Positions 25,848 through 35,649 of a stretch of 64,000 nucleotides of DNA are shown in pieces (the first letter of the stretch is position 1; every line of letters starts with the position of its first letter). The position numbers and the translations under genes are program-made. The notes beneath the pieces were generated by a model. The model saw only the letters and a list, made by a program, of their open reading frames with translations, was not told the origin of the DNA and did not search any database. Source of the stretch: Planctomycetaceae bacterium (lineage in GTDB: Bacteria; Planctomycetota; Planctomycetia; Planctomycetales; Planctomycetaceae); the NCBI GenBank assembly GCA_024742875.1, contig JANSXP010000033.1, forward strand, positions 1-64,000, read 5' to 3'.

Positions 25848-28800
25848 ATGCTTCGAAGCCTTCTGCGTTTGCCGTCTGCCCGCTGTGCTGTTCGTTTTGT
25901 CTGGTTGGCAGTCACCGTCTGCTGTGTGAACCCTGCGGCGCTGTCGCAGCACCATCATCACCACGACGATGTGAACTCTGGTCTGGCGGATCCGCAGAAA
26001 CATGATTTTGCTGATCCGAAACTGGGCCGCGACGGCTACGAGCTGGCCAGCGAACAGGTCAACGAGTTTCGGGTTTACGATTTTTACAAACGCCAGGCAG
26101 ACCACTACTGCGAGCAGCCGCCGACCCGGTTTCTGCCCGCCTTTCCCGGACTGGATGCCGGGCTGCACGGACACTGGGGCAAGTACAACCAGAACAACCA
26201 CAGTGACGATCGGTGGAACCGGCAGACCGGCAGCAGCCTGCAGGGCGCGATTCTGCACGTGGGCAAAGACCGGGTCAATAAGTCCATCAATGTGCAGCTG
26301 GGCGCCACGCAGCAGGTGGGCGTCAGTTTTGATCCATGGACGCTGAGCTACCGCTACGCCTGGAACGGTGGGCGCGTGCAGTACGAAGGGTATCGCTGGG
26401 GGACCAGCCGTGGTGTGCGGTTTTCCGGCGCTCAGCTGTGGTCGCACTCCGGACGCTGGCGCAACAACAACCCGCGGGAGCGAATGAGTGACGCTGCATT
26501 TGATGGGCTGTACCGATACGGACAGCGGGTCGTGTTCTCTTATCGCCTGGGCGAATCGCGGGTGCTCGATGCTCCGTGGGCCGTACGCGACGGAAAGCAG
26601 TGTGTCGTGATTCGGCAGTTGCAGTGCGCGGGGCCCGGGGCGGAATCCGCTCAAACGCCTGCCACAAAGCTGCCGCTGTTTCAGCCGCCGGCAGACACAC
26701 AACTGGTGCAGGTGCCCCAGACCGGGCGATTGTCGCTGACCGGTTTTCAGCACGGCGAGACGATGTGGCTGGTGGCGTGCTCCGAGGGCCTCACCGTGCA
26801 ATCTTCCGTCGACAGTGGTTCTGTGGATGTGATGGTCCCTTCTGACTCTTCGCTGTCGGAAGTGCGAGTCTGGTCGGGAGCGGCTGCCGACCAGGCGGCG
26901 GGAGCCGAGTTGCTGCAGGCTGTTGTGGATTCTCAGCCGCCGTCACAAATGGTGTCGGGCGGACCGCCGCAGTGGACAGAAACGGTCACCCTTGCCGGCG
27001 AACGCTCCGCGGCCGATGGCCCCTATGTCGTCGATCGGCTGCCGGTGCCGTTTAAGAATCCGTACCACAGCGTGATGATGTTCAGCGGGATCGACTTTCT
27101 GCCCAATGGCGATGCACTGGTCGCCACACTTACCGGCGACATCTGGCGAGTTGGCGGCATTGACGACGACTTGCAGCAGGTCACCTGGAAACGCTTTGCC
27201 TCAGGCCTGCACCAACCGTTCGGCCTGTGGATTGAGGGCGACGACATCTTTGTGCAGTGCAAAGACCGGATGCTGATTCTGCGCGATCTGAACCAGGACG
27301 GCGAGGCCGACTTTTACGAGAACTACGACAACAGCTGGCTGGAAGACAAGGGGCACACGCACGTGTTTGGCGGTGGACGGGATGACGAAGGCAACTTCTA
27401 TTTTCCGGCCTACGATTTGTTTTACAAACTGCCTCCCGATGGCTCAGGCGTGCAGTTGATGGCGAAGGGCTTTCGCAACTGCATGGGCGTGGCCGTGCGG
27501 CGAGATGGCCTGGTGCTGGCGGCGCCGCAGGAAGGCACGTGGACGCCTTCGTCGATGATCATTGATGTGCAGTCGGGCGAACACTATGGCTTTCAACGCA
27601 GCAATGAGCCGATCAGTCCGCCGATGTGTTTCATCCCTCGCGGCGTGGATAACTCCACCGGAGGCATGGTGTTTATGGACAGTCCCCGCTGGGGACCACT
27701 GGGGCAGGCCACGCTGGGCCTGTCGTATGGGTACGGCAGCCACTATCTGATTTTGCGGGATGAGTCCGGCCAGCGGGCTCAGGGGGCGACCGTGCCGCTG
27801 CCGGGAGAATTCACGTCGGGCGTCGTTCGCGGTCAGGTGCGACCGCAGGATGGACAGCTGTATGTCGTGGGGACCGACGGCTGGGGCAATTACGCGCTGG
27901 ACGACGGTTGTTTGAACCGCGTGCGCTACACGGGCCAGCCCGTCTATCAGCCGATCGGTTTTCAGGTGCATTCCAACGGGCTGCGGATCGACTTCACCGA
28001 GCCGGTGGATCCGAAGACGGCCGCTGATCCGTCCCGCTATTTTGTGCAGCAGTGGAACTACGAGCATTCGCGAGGTTATGGCTCGGTGGAATTCAGCGTG
28101 TTTCGACCGCACACCATCGGTCATGACCGTGTGACGGTCAACAGCGTGCAGGTGCTGGATGGCGGGCGATCGGTGTTCCTGGAGATTCCCCGCATTGTGC
28201 CGTGCTATCAGATGCACGTGAACATGCGATTGCAGTCCGCCAGTGGAACCGAGTTTGAAACGGACCTGTTTCCCACCATTCTGTCCCTGGGCGAACGCTA
28301 TGAGTTTTCCGGGGCCGTGGCTGACGTTCCCGGTCGGCTGAGCGAACTGCAGCTGCGCGTGAAGGAACCAGGCAAGGTGGTGCTCAAAGGCCATGACCCC
28401 AAACGCAAAGTGGGGCGGACCATTTCGCTGTCGGCGGTCTCCGGCATTCAGTACGACCGGAAAACGCTGGTGGCCCACGCGGGCGAATCCATTGAGTTGA
28501 AACTGCAGAACAAGGACGGCATGCCCCACAATCTGGTGCTCGTGCAGCCAGGCGCCTACGAGACGATTGGCAAAGCGGCGTTTGCCATGCTCAACGATCC
28601 AACGGCCATCGACCGACAGTATGTGCCGGAATCGGACGATGTGATCACGCACACGGCGGTCGTCTTTCCACGGGAAAGCAGCAGTACGAAATTTGTGGTG
28701 CCGAGCGAACCGGGTGCGTATCCGTTCTTGTGCACCTTTCCGGGACACTGGCAGTCGATGCGGGGACAACTCGTGGTGGTGCCCGCCGATCAACCGCTGC

Positions 28801-29354
28801 CTGATCCCAATGATGAAGCGTTTTTGCTGGCCACACTGGATGGCAAACTGAAGGCGGAGCCGGTCAGCGAACTGGCGTCCGCAGCGGCAGTGTCTGGTGA
28901 CCCCAGGCGGGGAGCGACCCTGTTTTACAACCAGAAAGTCAGTTGCGCCAATTGCCACGATCCGCAGCAGGGATCACGCATCGGCCCGCATCTGATCGAG
29001 CGGCACCAACAAACCAATCACGAATATCTTGTAGAAGCGGTGCTCAATCCGTCAAAGCACATTCGCAAAGGTTATGAAACGGTGGTTGTGATGACGTTTG
29101 ATGGACGCATGCGTTCCGGCGTGAAAGTGTCTGAAGACGGTGCGAGCGTGTCGCTGCGGGATCTGGCCAGCGACGGCAAACTGCTGACCTACCGCAAAGA
29201 AGACCTGGATGATCTGGTGCAGTCCGATACCAGTTCGATGCCGGCGGGGCTGGTCAACAATCTGACCGACCGACAGCAGTTTCTGGATCTGATGAGTTTT
29301 GTGTTTGCCATTGCCGACGGCGGGCAGGCAAAGCTGGATGAGCTGAAGCCTTAG
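25848..29354 (+). CDS. Secreted propeller protein with azurin-like and cytochrome c domains (DUF6797-type)
   Basis: 1168 residues from ATG 25848, with signal peptide MLRSLLRLPSARCAVRFVW and a His-rich mature start (QHHHHHDD). Residues ~60-380 (QPPTRFLPAFPGLDAGLHGHWGK, YRYAWNGGRVQYEGYRWGTS) look like the PVC-group DUF6797 domain; ~400-800 form a glucose-dehydrogenase-like beta-propeller (ALVATLTGDIWRVGG). Residues ~867-985 are a blue-copper azurin/plastocyanin-like domain with all four ligands: His in GMPHNLVL, then Cys, His and Met in FLCTFPGHWQSM. The C-terminus has a single class I heme site CANCH (about residue 1033) and the TIGR02603-type tail. An oxidation-linked, periplasmic or surface electron-transfer enzyme is likely; substrate unknown. 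Confidence 0.9.
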   Translation: MLRSLLRLPSARCAVRFVWLAVTVCCVNPAALSQHHHHHDDVNSGLADPQKHDFADPKLGRDGYELASEQVNEFRVYDFYKRQADHYCEQPPTRFLPAFPGLDAGLHGHWGKYNQNNHSDDRWNRQTGSSLQGAILHVGKDRVNKSINVQLGATQQVGVSFDPWTLSYRYAWNGGRVQYEGYRWGTSRGVRFSGAQLWSHSGRWRNNNPRERMSDAAFDGLYRYGQRVVFSYRLGESRVLDAPWAVRDGKQCVVIRQLQCAGPGAESAQTPATKLPLFQPPADTQLVQVPQTGRLSLTGFQHGETMWLVACSEGLTVQSSVDSGSVDVMVPSDSSLSEVRVWSGAAADQAAGAELLQAVVDSQPPSQMVSGGPPQWTETVTLAGERSAADGPYVVDRLPVPFKNPYHSVMMFSGIDFLPNGDALVATLTGDIWRVGGIDDDLQQVTWKRFASGLHQPFGLWIEGDDIFVQCKDRMLILRDLNQDGEADFYENYDNSWLEDKGHTHVFGGGRDDEGNFYFPAYDLFYKLPPDGSGVQLMAKGFRNCMGVAVRRDGLVLAAPQEGTWTPSSMIIDVQSGEHYGFQRSNEPISPPMCFIPRGVDNSTGGMVFMDSPRWGPLGQATLGLSYGYGSHYLILRDESGQRAQGATVPLPGEFTSGVVRGQVRPQDGQLYVVGTDGWGNYALDDGCLNRVRYTGQPVYQPIGFQVHSNGLRIDFTEPVDPKTAADPSRYFVQQWNYEHSRGYGSVEFSVFRPHTIGHDRVTVNSVQVLDGGRSVFLEIPRIVPCYQMHVNMRLQSASGTEFETDLFPTILSLGERYEFSGAVADVPGRLSELQLRVKEPGKVVLKGHDPKRKVGRTISLSAVSGIQYDRKTLVAHAGESIELKLQNKDGMPHNLVLVQPGAYETIGKAAFAMLNDPTAIDRQYVPESDDVITHTAVVFPRESSSTKFVVPSEPGAYPFLCTFPGHWQSMRGQLVVVPADQPLPDPNDEAFLLATLDGKLKAEPVSELASAAAVSGDPRRGATLFYNQKVSCANCHDPQQGSRIGPHLIERHQQTNHEYLVEAVLNPSKHIRKGYETVVVMTFDGRMRSGVKVSEDGASVSLRDLASDGKLLTYRKEDLDDLVQSDTSSMPAGLVNNLTDRQQFLDLMSFVFAIADGGQAKLDELKP

Positions 29355-29424
29355 TTCGAGGGCTCAGGCTGCGGCAGCAGTTTGCGGCTGCCAGCGATCG
29401 AAAATCTGAACCCCGGAGACCGGC

Positions 29425-30375
29425 GTGAGAACTTCCCAGTGTGTGATGTGCATGGTGTTGTCGCTGTGCGGGCCGTCAGCGATGGCCGATGACCGCGTGG
29501 AGCTGGACGTCGACTCGCCACAGGTGCTGGTGGTGCCGCAGACCACTGACGGCACTCCGGCGGCTGGTCGGCGCGTGCGACAAACAGCCGCCGAATACTC
29601 CGGCACAGACGTCTATCACACTGTCTATCTGCCAGAGAGCTGGACGCCTGACGGTCCGTCGTTACCCATCATCTTTGAATACACGGGCAACTACTTTCCC
29701 GCCAGTGGCTCCACGGGGGAAGTCAAAGATGCGCAATTGGGCTACTGCCTGACCGGCGGGCAGTTTATCTGGGTCTCGCTGCCGTATATCAAAACGGGCG
29801 GTCAGGAGAATCAGGTCACCTGGTGGGGCGATACGGCGGCGACCGTGGAGTATGCCAAAGTGAATGTGCCGCGGATCATCGAGCAGTTCCACGCTGATCG
29901 TCGCACCGTGCTGCTGTGCGGTTTTTCCAGGGGAGCCATCGGCGTGAATTATCTGGGGTTGCACGATGACGAAATCGCCGCGCTGTGGACGGGATTCATC
30001 TCACACGACCATTTTGATGGCATTCGTGTCTGGGGCCGTACCGAGTGGGGATCGCCGCTGGAGAAATATCGACGTGAGGCGGCCGAGCGTCTGCGACGTC
30101 TGGGGCAACGGCCCTATCTGGTCAGTCACAACGGACGCGGCTATGGCGTGGTCGAGTTTGTGAAAGAGACGCTCGGCGAGGATCATCGCATGGACTTTCT
30201 GTACACGGACAGTCGCAAATCGCTGGGCGCCTTTCCCAACCAGTGGGCCAAATCCAGCCATACGGATGCGTGGGCCGTGAAGCCCAGTGACGATCGCCGG
30301 GTTGCCTGGCAATGGATCAATCAGGTCATTCGCGAATCCACCACCGACAGCAAAGATGGGCAGTCAGACCGATGA
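29425..30375 (+). CDS. Secreted alpha/beta-hydrolase-like protein
   Basis: 316 residues from GTG 29425, supported by GGAGA about 7 bases upstream. Signal peptide MRTSQCVMCMVLSLCGPSAMA. Later LPIIFEYTGNYFPASGSTGEV, then the nucleophile elbow CGFSRGAIGVNYLGL (G-x-S-x-G), FISHDHFDGIRVW, and a His in SSHTDAWAV that could complete the triad. This is the pattern of secreted planctomycete esterase-like proteins without defined substrate. The stop codon overlaps the next gene's ATG (ATGA, 30372-30375), so the two are coupled. Confidence 0.7.
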   Translation: MRTSQCVMCMVLSLCGPSAMADDRVELDVDSPQVLVVPQTTDGTPAAGRRVRQTAAEYSGTDVYHTVYLPESWTPDGPSLPIIFEYTGNYFPASGSTGEVKDAQLGYCLTGGQFIWVSLPYIKTGGQENQVTWWGDTAATVEYAKVNVPRIIEQFHADRRTVLLCGFSRGAIGVNYLGLHDDEIAALWTGFISHDHFDGIRVWGRTEWGSPLEKYRREAAERLRRLGQRPYLVSHNGRGYGVVEFVKETLGEDHRMDFLYTDSRKSLGAFPNQWAKSSHTDAWAVKPSDDRRVAWQWINQVIRESTTDSKDGQSDR

Positions 30376-31208
30376 AATACGAAATTCGCGAGGCGGCCAT
30401 CATCAAAAAACTGCCCGACGGCTATTCGCTGCCGGCGTCGTGGGGTGCGTTCGTCGAGACGTGCGCAAAGGCGCAGCGGGGAGATTTTGGCTGGTTCTCC
30501 ATCAAGTACACAAAGCCGGCGGATCTGCTGGGCTTTGCGGAACCCGAACTGGTGCCGTTTTTGCGGTTGCCGGATGGCGGCCTGGTGTTGTTCTGGTTTT
30601 ATACACGACGCCTGTCGCGTGTTGTGCATCTTGACAGCGAAGGGGGCACTCTTCTGGTGGCCGCCAGCTGGAAGGACTTTCTGCTGCGACTGCACAAGCG
30701 TCGCACGGCTGTGCCCGATCTGGATGAACAGGAAGCCCGCTTCCCCAAACCGCGGGGACTGGCCGCCAGAGTGGAGCCTCTGGCCGCATCGCGGCGGGCG
30801 TGGGCGAAATGGTGTGAGCAACTGCATGCCGACGCGTCTGCCGACTCGACAGACGCCAAAGCGGCCGAATCGGAACGCCTGCGACTGGCACTGATCAAAG
30901 CCACCGCCAAAGAAATGAGGGCGTCTGTGCGAGCTTCTGAAAAGCTGCTGGGCTATTCGCTGGCAGACGACGACGATTATACGTCGATGGTGGATCTGAT
31001 CGTGCATCTGACGAGTCGGTCGTACAAGGTGACAACGATCGGTGGGCTGCCCGTGCCACGGCCGCAGCGGTTGCGCAAAGTGATGACCGAGCTGTCCGAG
31101 TTTCTGGGGCATTCACTCAAAAAGTGTCAGGTGTCGGTGTGGTCCAGCGGGCAGGTGTTTGTGGATCGCAACACGTGCCTGGGCGATCCGTCGTTGTATC
31201 GTGATTGA
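30372..31208 (+). CDS. Hypothetical protein, SUKH/SMI1-like N-terminus
   Basis: 278 residues from ATG 30372 (MKYEIREAAIIKKLPDGYSLP), overlapping the hydrolase stop by 4 bases. The first ~120 residues (W-G-x-F-V-E-T-x-x-x-x-x-x-G-D-F, FSIKYTKPADLLGFAEPELVPFLRLPDGGLVLFWF, VAASWKDFLLRL) resemble SMI1/KNR4 (SUKH) immunity or adaptor domains. The remaining residues are charged helices and a final YKVTTIGGLPVPRP segment. No signal peptide, so probably cytosolic, despite coupling with a secreted hydrolase. Assignment is tentative and no toxin gene is adjacent. Confidence 0.5.
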   Translation: MKYEIREAAIIKKLPDGYSLPASWGAFVETCAKAQRGDFGWFSIKYTKPADLLGFAEPELVPFLRLPDGGLVLFWFYTRRLSRVVHLDSEGGTLLVAASWKDFLLRLHKRRTAVPDLDEQEARFPKPRGLAARVEPLAASRRAWAKWCEQLHADASADSTDAKAAESERLRLALIKATAKEMRASVRASEKLLGYSLADDDDYTSMVDLIVHLTSRSYKVTTIGGLPVPRPQRLRKVMTELSEFLGHSLKKCQVSVWSSGQVFVDRNTCLGDPSLYRD

Positions 31209-31235
31209 CTGGTGGTTGAGTTCCGGGAGACCGTG

Positions 31236-34200
31236 ATGAATCAGGTGACAACGATGATCTGGACCGTGATTCCCCGCTTTCTCTGTCTGTGCATGCTGAC
31301 AATGACCGGTTGGGCCGCAGAGCACCGCCGGCCGAATTTTATCATTGTCTCCTGCGACAACCTGGGCTACGGCGATATCCAGCCGTTTGGATCAACGCTG
31401 CACCGCACGCCGCATCTGAACCGCATGGCCAGTGAAGGGCGGCGGCTGACTCATTTTTGTGTGACGGCCGGCGTGTGTACGCCGTCGCGGGCCAGTCTCA
31501 TAACTGGCTGTTATGCGCAGCGAGTGGGGATGCACACCAACCCTCGCGATGGCTGGGTGCTGCGTCCTGTGTCGCCATACGGACTGCATCCTGCGGAAGT
31601 CACGATCGCGGAGGTGTTGCAGCAGCAGGGGTATGCGACCGGGATCGTGGGCAAGTGGCATTTGGGCGATCAGCCCGAGTTTCTGCCCACACGTCAGGGC
31701 TTCGATTGGTTTTTTGGCGTGCCGTATTCGGACGATATGACTGAGCGGGTGTGGAAGGCGGACGGATCAACGTGGCCCCCACTACCGCTGATGGAAAACG
31801 AAACAGTGATCGAAGCGCCGTGCAACCGCGACGGCTTGACCAAACGCTACACCGAACGGGCCATGCAGTGGATGGCCGATCACAAAGAAGGGCCCTTCTT
31901 TTTGTATGTGCCGCACGCCATGCCGGGCAGTACGAGAACTCCGTTCGCCAGCCCGTCGTTTCGCGGCAAGAGCGACAATGGTCCCTGGGGCGATGCCATT
32001 GAGGAGCTTGACTGGAGTATCGGCCAGATGCTCGACCAGTTGAAAGAACTGGGGATTGCGGAAAACACACTGGTGGTCTGGACGTCCGACAACGGGGCGC
32101 CGATCAACGCTGACCGCGCAGATTTGAGTCGTGGTTCCAATCGGCCGCTGCATGGCCGCGGCTACAGCACCAGCGAAGGCGGCTTTCGTGTCCCCACCAT
32201 CGTATGGCAGCCCGGCAATGTGCCGGCCGGCAGCGTGTGTTCAGAACTGGCGACCACCATGGATCTGCTGCCGACTTTTGCCACGCTGGCTGGGGCGAAC
32301 GTGCCGGACCGCATCGACGGACATGACATCTCGACGCTGCTGTTTTCGGAGCAGTCAAAGTCCCCGTATGAGTTTTTTGGCTACTACGATCAGGATCAGC
32401 TGCAGGCGATACGCAGTGGCCCGTGGAAACTGTTTTTGCCGCTGCAGGTCTTCGACAGGCATCCGCACTTCAAAAAAGGCCAGCCCACCCGCCCGCTGCT
32501 GTTTCATTTGTATGACGATGAATCCTGTCAGCGGAGCGTGGCCAGCGAACACCCCGACGTGGTCGCGCGCCTGACGAAGTTTGCATCACGATTGCGGCAG
32601 GACCTGGGAGACCGCGATCAACCGGGAAGCGGCCAGCGTCTGCCAGGCCAGGTCAGTGATCCGACGGCGCGAGTGTTGGACGAGGTTCCCCCGGATGCGC
32701 TGGGTGTGATTGAAAGTGTGCGGGGCGGGCGGCACTGGGTGGACCAACAGACTGCTGCGCCGCTAACACCGCAGCAGTCTCTGAGTTCGCTGCACGTGGA
32801 AGAGGGAGTCACCGTGGAACTGGTGGCCGCCGAACCGCTCGTGAAGGATCCAGTAGCGATCGCCTTCGACCAGGCCGGCCGGATGTTTGTGGTGGAATAC
32901 GGTGATTATCCCATCGGTCCGGAGGACGGCGGGAAGTCTTTGTCGCGCGTTGTGTGTCTGGAGGACAAAGATGGTGATGGACAAATGGACGAACGGCACG
33001 TGTTTGCCGACGGCCTGACGTTTGCCCACAGCCTGATGCCCTATGAAGACGGTCTGCTGGTGTGTGCTCAGACTGAGATTCTGCTGCTGCGAGACACTGA
33101 TGGAGATCTGCAGGCCGACGAGCGGACCGTGCTGTTTGATGGCTTCACGCCCGCTCATCCGCAGATGCAGATCGGCAATCCCCGGTGGGGCCTGGACAAT
33201 CGGGTGTACCTGAACTACGCCCCCGGCAAAGTGGCGGCCACCGTGCGAACGTCTGAGCGCGTCACGCTGCCGCGCAAAGACATGTGGTTCGATCCGCGCA
33301 CGATGACGTTTGCGGCCGACAGCGGAATGGGGCAATACGGCAACACCATTGATCGCTGGGGCCGGCGCTACTACTGCACCAATCGCAACCCCATCATGAC
33401 CACGCTGCTCACACCGGAGCAGATGGCCCGCAATCCGTTTGCGCCGCCGCTGAGGGGCTTCTACGATGTGGGTCTGGCCGGCGGCGACACCCGCGTGTAT
33501 CCGCTGGTTGACATGAAGAGTAACTACCTTTCGCACGCGGGTACGCATACCTCGGCCTGCGGTGTGACGGCTTATTCGGGCGGACTGTTTGACGGTGACT
33601 TTGTCGACAGCGTGTTTGTGTGCGAACCGATCGGCCATCTGGTGACGAGATCGATTGTGCATGCCGATGGCGTTCGCCTGCGGGCCGAGCGTGCCGCTGA
33701 TCGCACCGAGTTCCTGGCGTCGACCGACCCGTGGTTTCGGCCGTCCAGTCTGGCAAACGGGCCGGGTGGGGCGATGTATCTGGCGGACATGTACCGTCTG
33801 TGGGTCGAGCACCCGAAGTTTCTGCCCCCGGAGATCGCCGAGAAACTCGACTGGCGTGCCGGTGAAGACCGCGGACGCATTTACCGCCTTCGTCCGTCCG
33901 ACAGGCCGCTGGATCAGTACGAACCACCAGAATCGCCGGGGGACGATCTGGAACTGCTGGCCTCCCCGCATGGCTGGCGACGGATGCTGGCCCAGCGACG
34001 ACTGGTGCAGCGGCAGTCGGCAGTGGCGAGCGAAGATCTGCGGTCGCTGACCGGGACCCGGCAGGCCGCCACACGCCTGCACGCATTGTGGACGCTGCAG
34101 GGGTTGCAGCAGCTGACGAGCAACGATGTGGTGCGAGGCCTGCGGGACGCCCATCCACGCGTGCGGGAATCGGCTTTGCAGCTGGCTGCCGACTGGGTCG

Positions 34201-35612
34201 CTGACGACGATGTCCTGGCGGCCGCCATCGCCCTGAGCGACCAGACAGATCCCGGCGTGCGATTTCGCCTCGCTGTTTTGATGTCGCATGTAAAGGACGA
34301 CCGCGTGGCGGTCCCCGTGCTGGCTGGGCTGGCGACCTCTATTGAATCGGCCCCATTGCTGACAGAGGGGCTGCTGACGGCCACATCCCGTCGGGAAATC
34401 GCCGTGCTGCGGGGACTGCTGCGGCCGCCGGAGTTCGCCCAGACAGCTGCCGCGTGGAAGGCGGACCTGGTGCAGCGTTTAATGTTTGGCGTGGGAAAAC
34501 GGGCGGAAGATGATGAACTGGCTGACGCCTTCCGTCTGGCGGCCGACCAGCGCCTGGACAAACGGAACCGACGCTGGGTGCAGGCTGCCGTTTTGTCCGG
34601 TCTGGCGGATGGTCTGCCGCAATCGCGGGGTCCGCTGGGGCGAGTGACGCTGGCAAAACTGATCAACCTTCCGCCGGCATCCCTGCGAACGTCCGTGGAA
34701 CACCTGAACGAGCAGTTGCGTAAAGACCTGCAGGAGCTCACGGAAGCCGCCGTTCCGCTGCCGGACCGCCTGGCGATGACTCGGTATCTGGCGTGGCTGC
34801 CGCTGTCGCAGACACGCGCTGTGGTTGAAGATCTGCTGTCAATCGGGCGTCCCGAGGCTCTGCAGGTTGCCGCTGTCGAGGCCGTCACCCACCAGACGGC
34901 CACCGCGGCGGCCGAGCTGTTGCTGCTGCGATGGGAGTTCCTGTCACCCGCCGCCCGCGAGGCGGCGTTGGCGTTCCTGCTGCGAAGCACACCCACCACG
35001 CGGCTGACGATGGCCGCCATGCAGGACGGAAAGGTGTCCGCCGCCGCGCTGAGTATCGATCAGCGGGTGCGTCTGCTCAAACATCGCGATGAAAGCGTGG
35101 AGACCGGGGCCCGGCAGCTGTTTGGCGGGGCCGTGTCCAGTGATCGAGTGGCCGTGGCCCGGCAGTATCGCCCGGCCGTGGATCGTCCGGGGGACGCAGC
35201 CGCCGGTGCGAAAGTGTTCGCACGGGTGTGTGCCAACTGTCATCGGCTCGGCGGCAGCGGGTATCAGATCGGACCGGATCTGACGGACGCCATGAACCGC
35301 TCACGGCTGGCGCTGCTGCACGATATTCTCGACCCGAACTCCAAGGTGGAACCCCGATTTGCTGCCTGCACGATTGTCACGCAGCAGGGCAAATCGTACA
35401 GCGGGCTCATCACGGCGGAAACAGGCGATCGTCTGGAGCTGATCCTGGCGGGCGGGCGGACGGTCAACATCGCCTTTGACCGCATTGAGGAACGCGTGGT
35501 GTCGGCCAAGTCGCTGATGCCCGAAGGTGTGGAGAAGGACATCACGGTCGAGCAGATGGCTGACCTGCTCACGTATCTGAAAAACGCGCGAAATGTTTCT
35601 GCTGCGCGCTGA
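31236..35612 (+). CDS. Sulfatase fused to PVC-type dehydrogenase and cytochrome c
   Basis: 1458 residues from ATG 31236, with GGGAGA 6 bases upstream and a signal peptide ending near WAAEH. Residues ~30-490 are a complete sulfatase: NFIIVSCDNLGYGDI and the formylglycine site VCTPSRASLITG (Cys81), later KWHLG and GYSTSEGGFRVPTI. From ~518 a PVC membrane-bound dehydrogenase-type propeller starts (VTVELVAAEPLVKDPVAIAFD, VCLEDKDGDGQMDE). HEAT-like helices fill ~950-1290, then a heme site VCANCHRLGGSGYQIGPDL (~1331) and the usual PSCyt tail. Single uninterrupted frame. The fusion suggests coupled desulfation and oxidation of a sulfated glycan, an inference. Confidence 0.9.
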   Translation: MNQVTTMIWTVIPRFLCLCMLTMTGWAAEHRRPNFIIVSCDNLGYGDIQPFGSTLHRTPHLNRMASEGRRLTHFCVTAGVCTPSRASLITGCYAQRVGMHTNPRDGWVLRPVSPYGLHPAEVTIAEVLQQQGYATGIVGKWHLGDQPEFLPTRQGFDWFFGVPYSDDMTERVWKADGSTWPPLPLMENETVIEAPCNRDGLTKRYTERAMQWMADHKEGPFFLYVPHAMPGSTRTPFASPSFRGKSDNGPWGDAIEELDWSIGQMLDQLKELGIAENTLVVWTSDNGAPINADRADLSRGSNRPLHGRGYSTSEGGFRVPTIVWQPGNVPAGSVCSELATTMDLLPTFATLAGANVPDRIDGHDISTLLFSEQSKSPYEFFGYYDQDQLQAIRSGPWKLFLPLQVFDRHPHFKKGQPTRPLLFHLYDDESCQRSVASEHPDVVARLTKFASRLRQDLGDRDQPGSGQRLPGQVSDPTARVLDEVPPDALGVIESVRGGRHWVDQQTAAPLTPQQSLSSLHVEEGVTVELVAAEPLVKDPVAIAFDQAGRMFVVEYGDYPIGPEDGGKSLSRVVCLEDKDGDGQMDERHVFADGLTFAHSLMPYEDGLLVCAQTEILLLRDTDGDLQADERTVLFDGFTPAHPQMQIGNPRWGLDNRVYLNYAPGKVAATVRTSERVTLPRKDMWFDPRTMTFAADSGMGQYGNTIDRWGRRYYCTNRNPIMTTLLTPEQMARNPFAPPLRGFYDVGLAGGDTRVYPLVDMKSNYLSHAGTHTSACGVTAYSGGLFDGDFVDSVFVCEPIGHLVTRSIVHADGVRLRAERAADRTEFLASTDPWFRPSSLANGPGGAMYLADMYRLWVEHPKFLPPEIAEKLDWRAGEDRGRIYRLRPSDRPLDQYEPPESPGDDLELLASPHGWRRMLAQRRLVQRQSAVASEDLRSLTGTRQAATRLHALWTLQGLQQLTSNDVVRGLRDAHPRVRESALQLAADWVADDDVLAAAIALSDQTDPGVRFRLAVLMSHVKDDRVAVPVLAGLATSIESAPLLTEGLLTATSRREIAVLRGLLRPPEFAQTAAAWKADLVQRLMFGVGKRAEDDELADAFRLAADQRLDKRNRRWVQAAVLSGLADGLPQSRGPLGRVTLAKLINLPPASLRTSVEHLNEQLRKDLQELTEAAVPLPDRLAMTRYLAWLPLSQTRAVVEDLLSIGRPEALQVAAVEAVTHQTATAAAELLLLRWEFLSPAAREAALAFLLRSTPTTRLTMAAMQDGKVSAAALSIDQRVRLLKHRDESVETGARQLFGGAVSSDRVAVARQYRPAVDRPGDAAAGAKVFARVCANCHRLGGSGYQIGPDLTDAMNRSRLALLHDILDPNSKVEPRFAACTIVTQQGKSYSGLITAETGDRLELILAGGRTVNIAFDRIEERVVSAKSLMPEGVEKDITVEQMADLLTYLKNARNVSAAR

Positions 35613-35649
35613 ATGCGGCAGTGGTTTGATGGGGGAGGAAGATCGTACC

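Noticed and set aside
27444-28958. Minus-strand 504-codon frame across the azurin-cytochrome protein
   Set aside because: Antisense to conserved copper and heme motifs; composition is His/Arg/Gln-rich.
32763-34289. Minus-strand 508-codon frame within the sulfatase-dehydrogenase fusion
   Set aside because: The plus strand has continuous domain structure through this region; the antisense frame has none.
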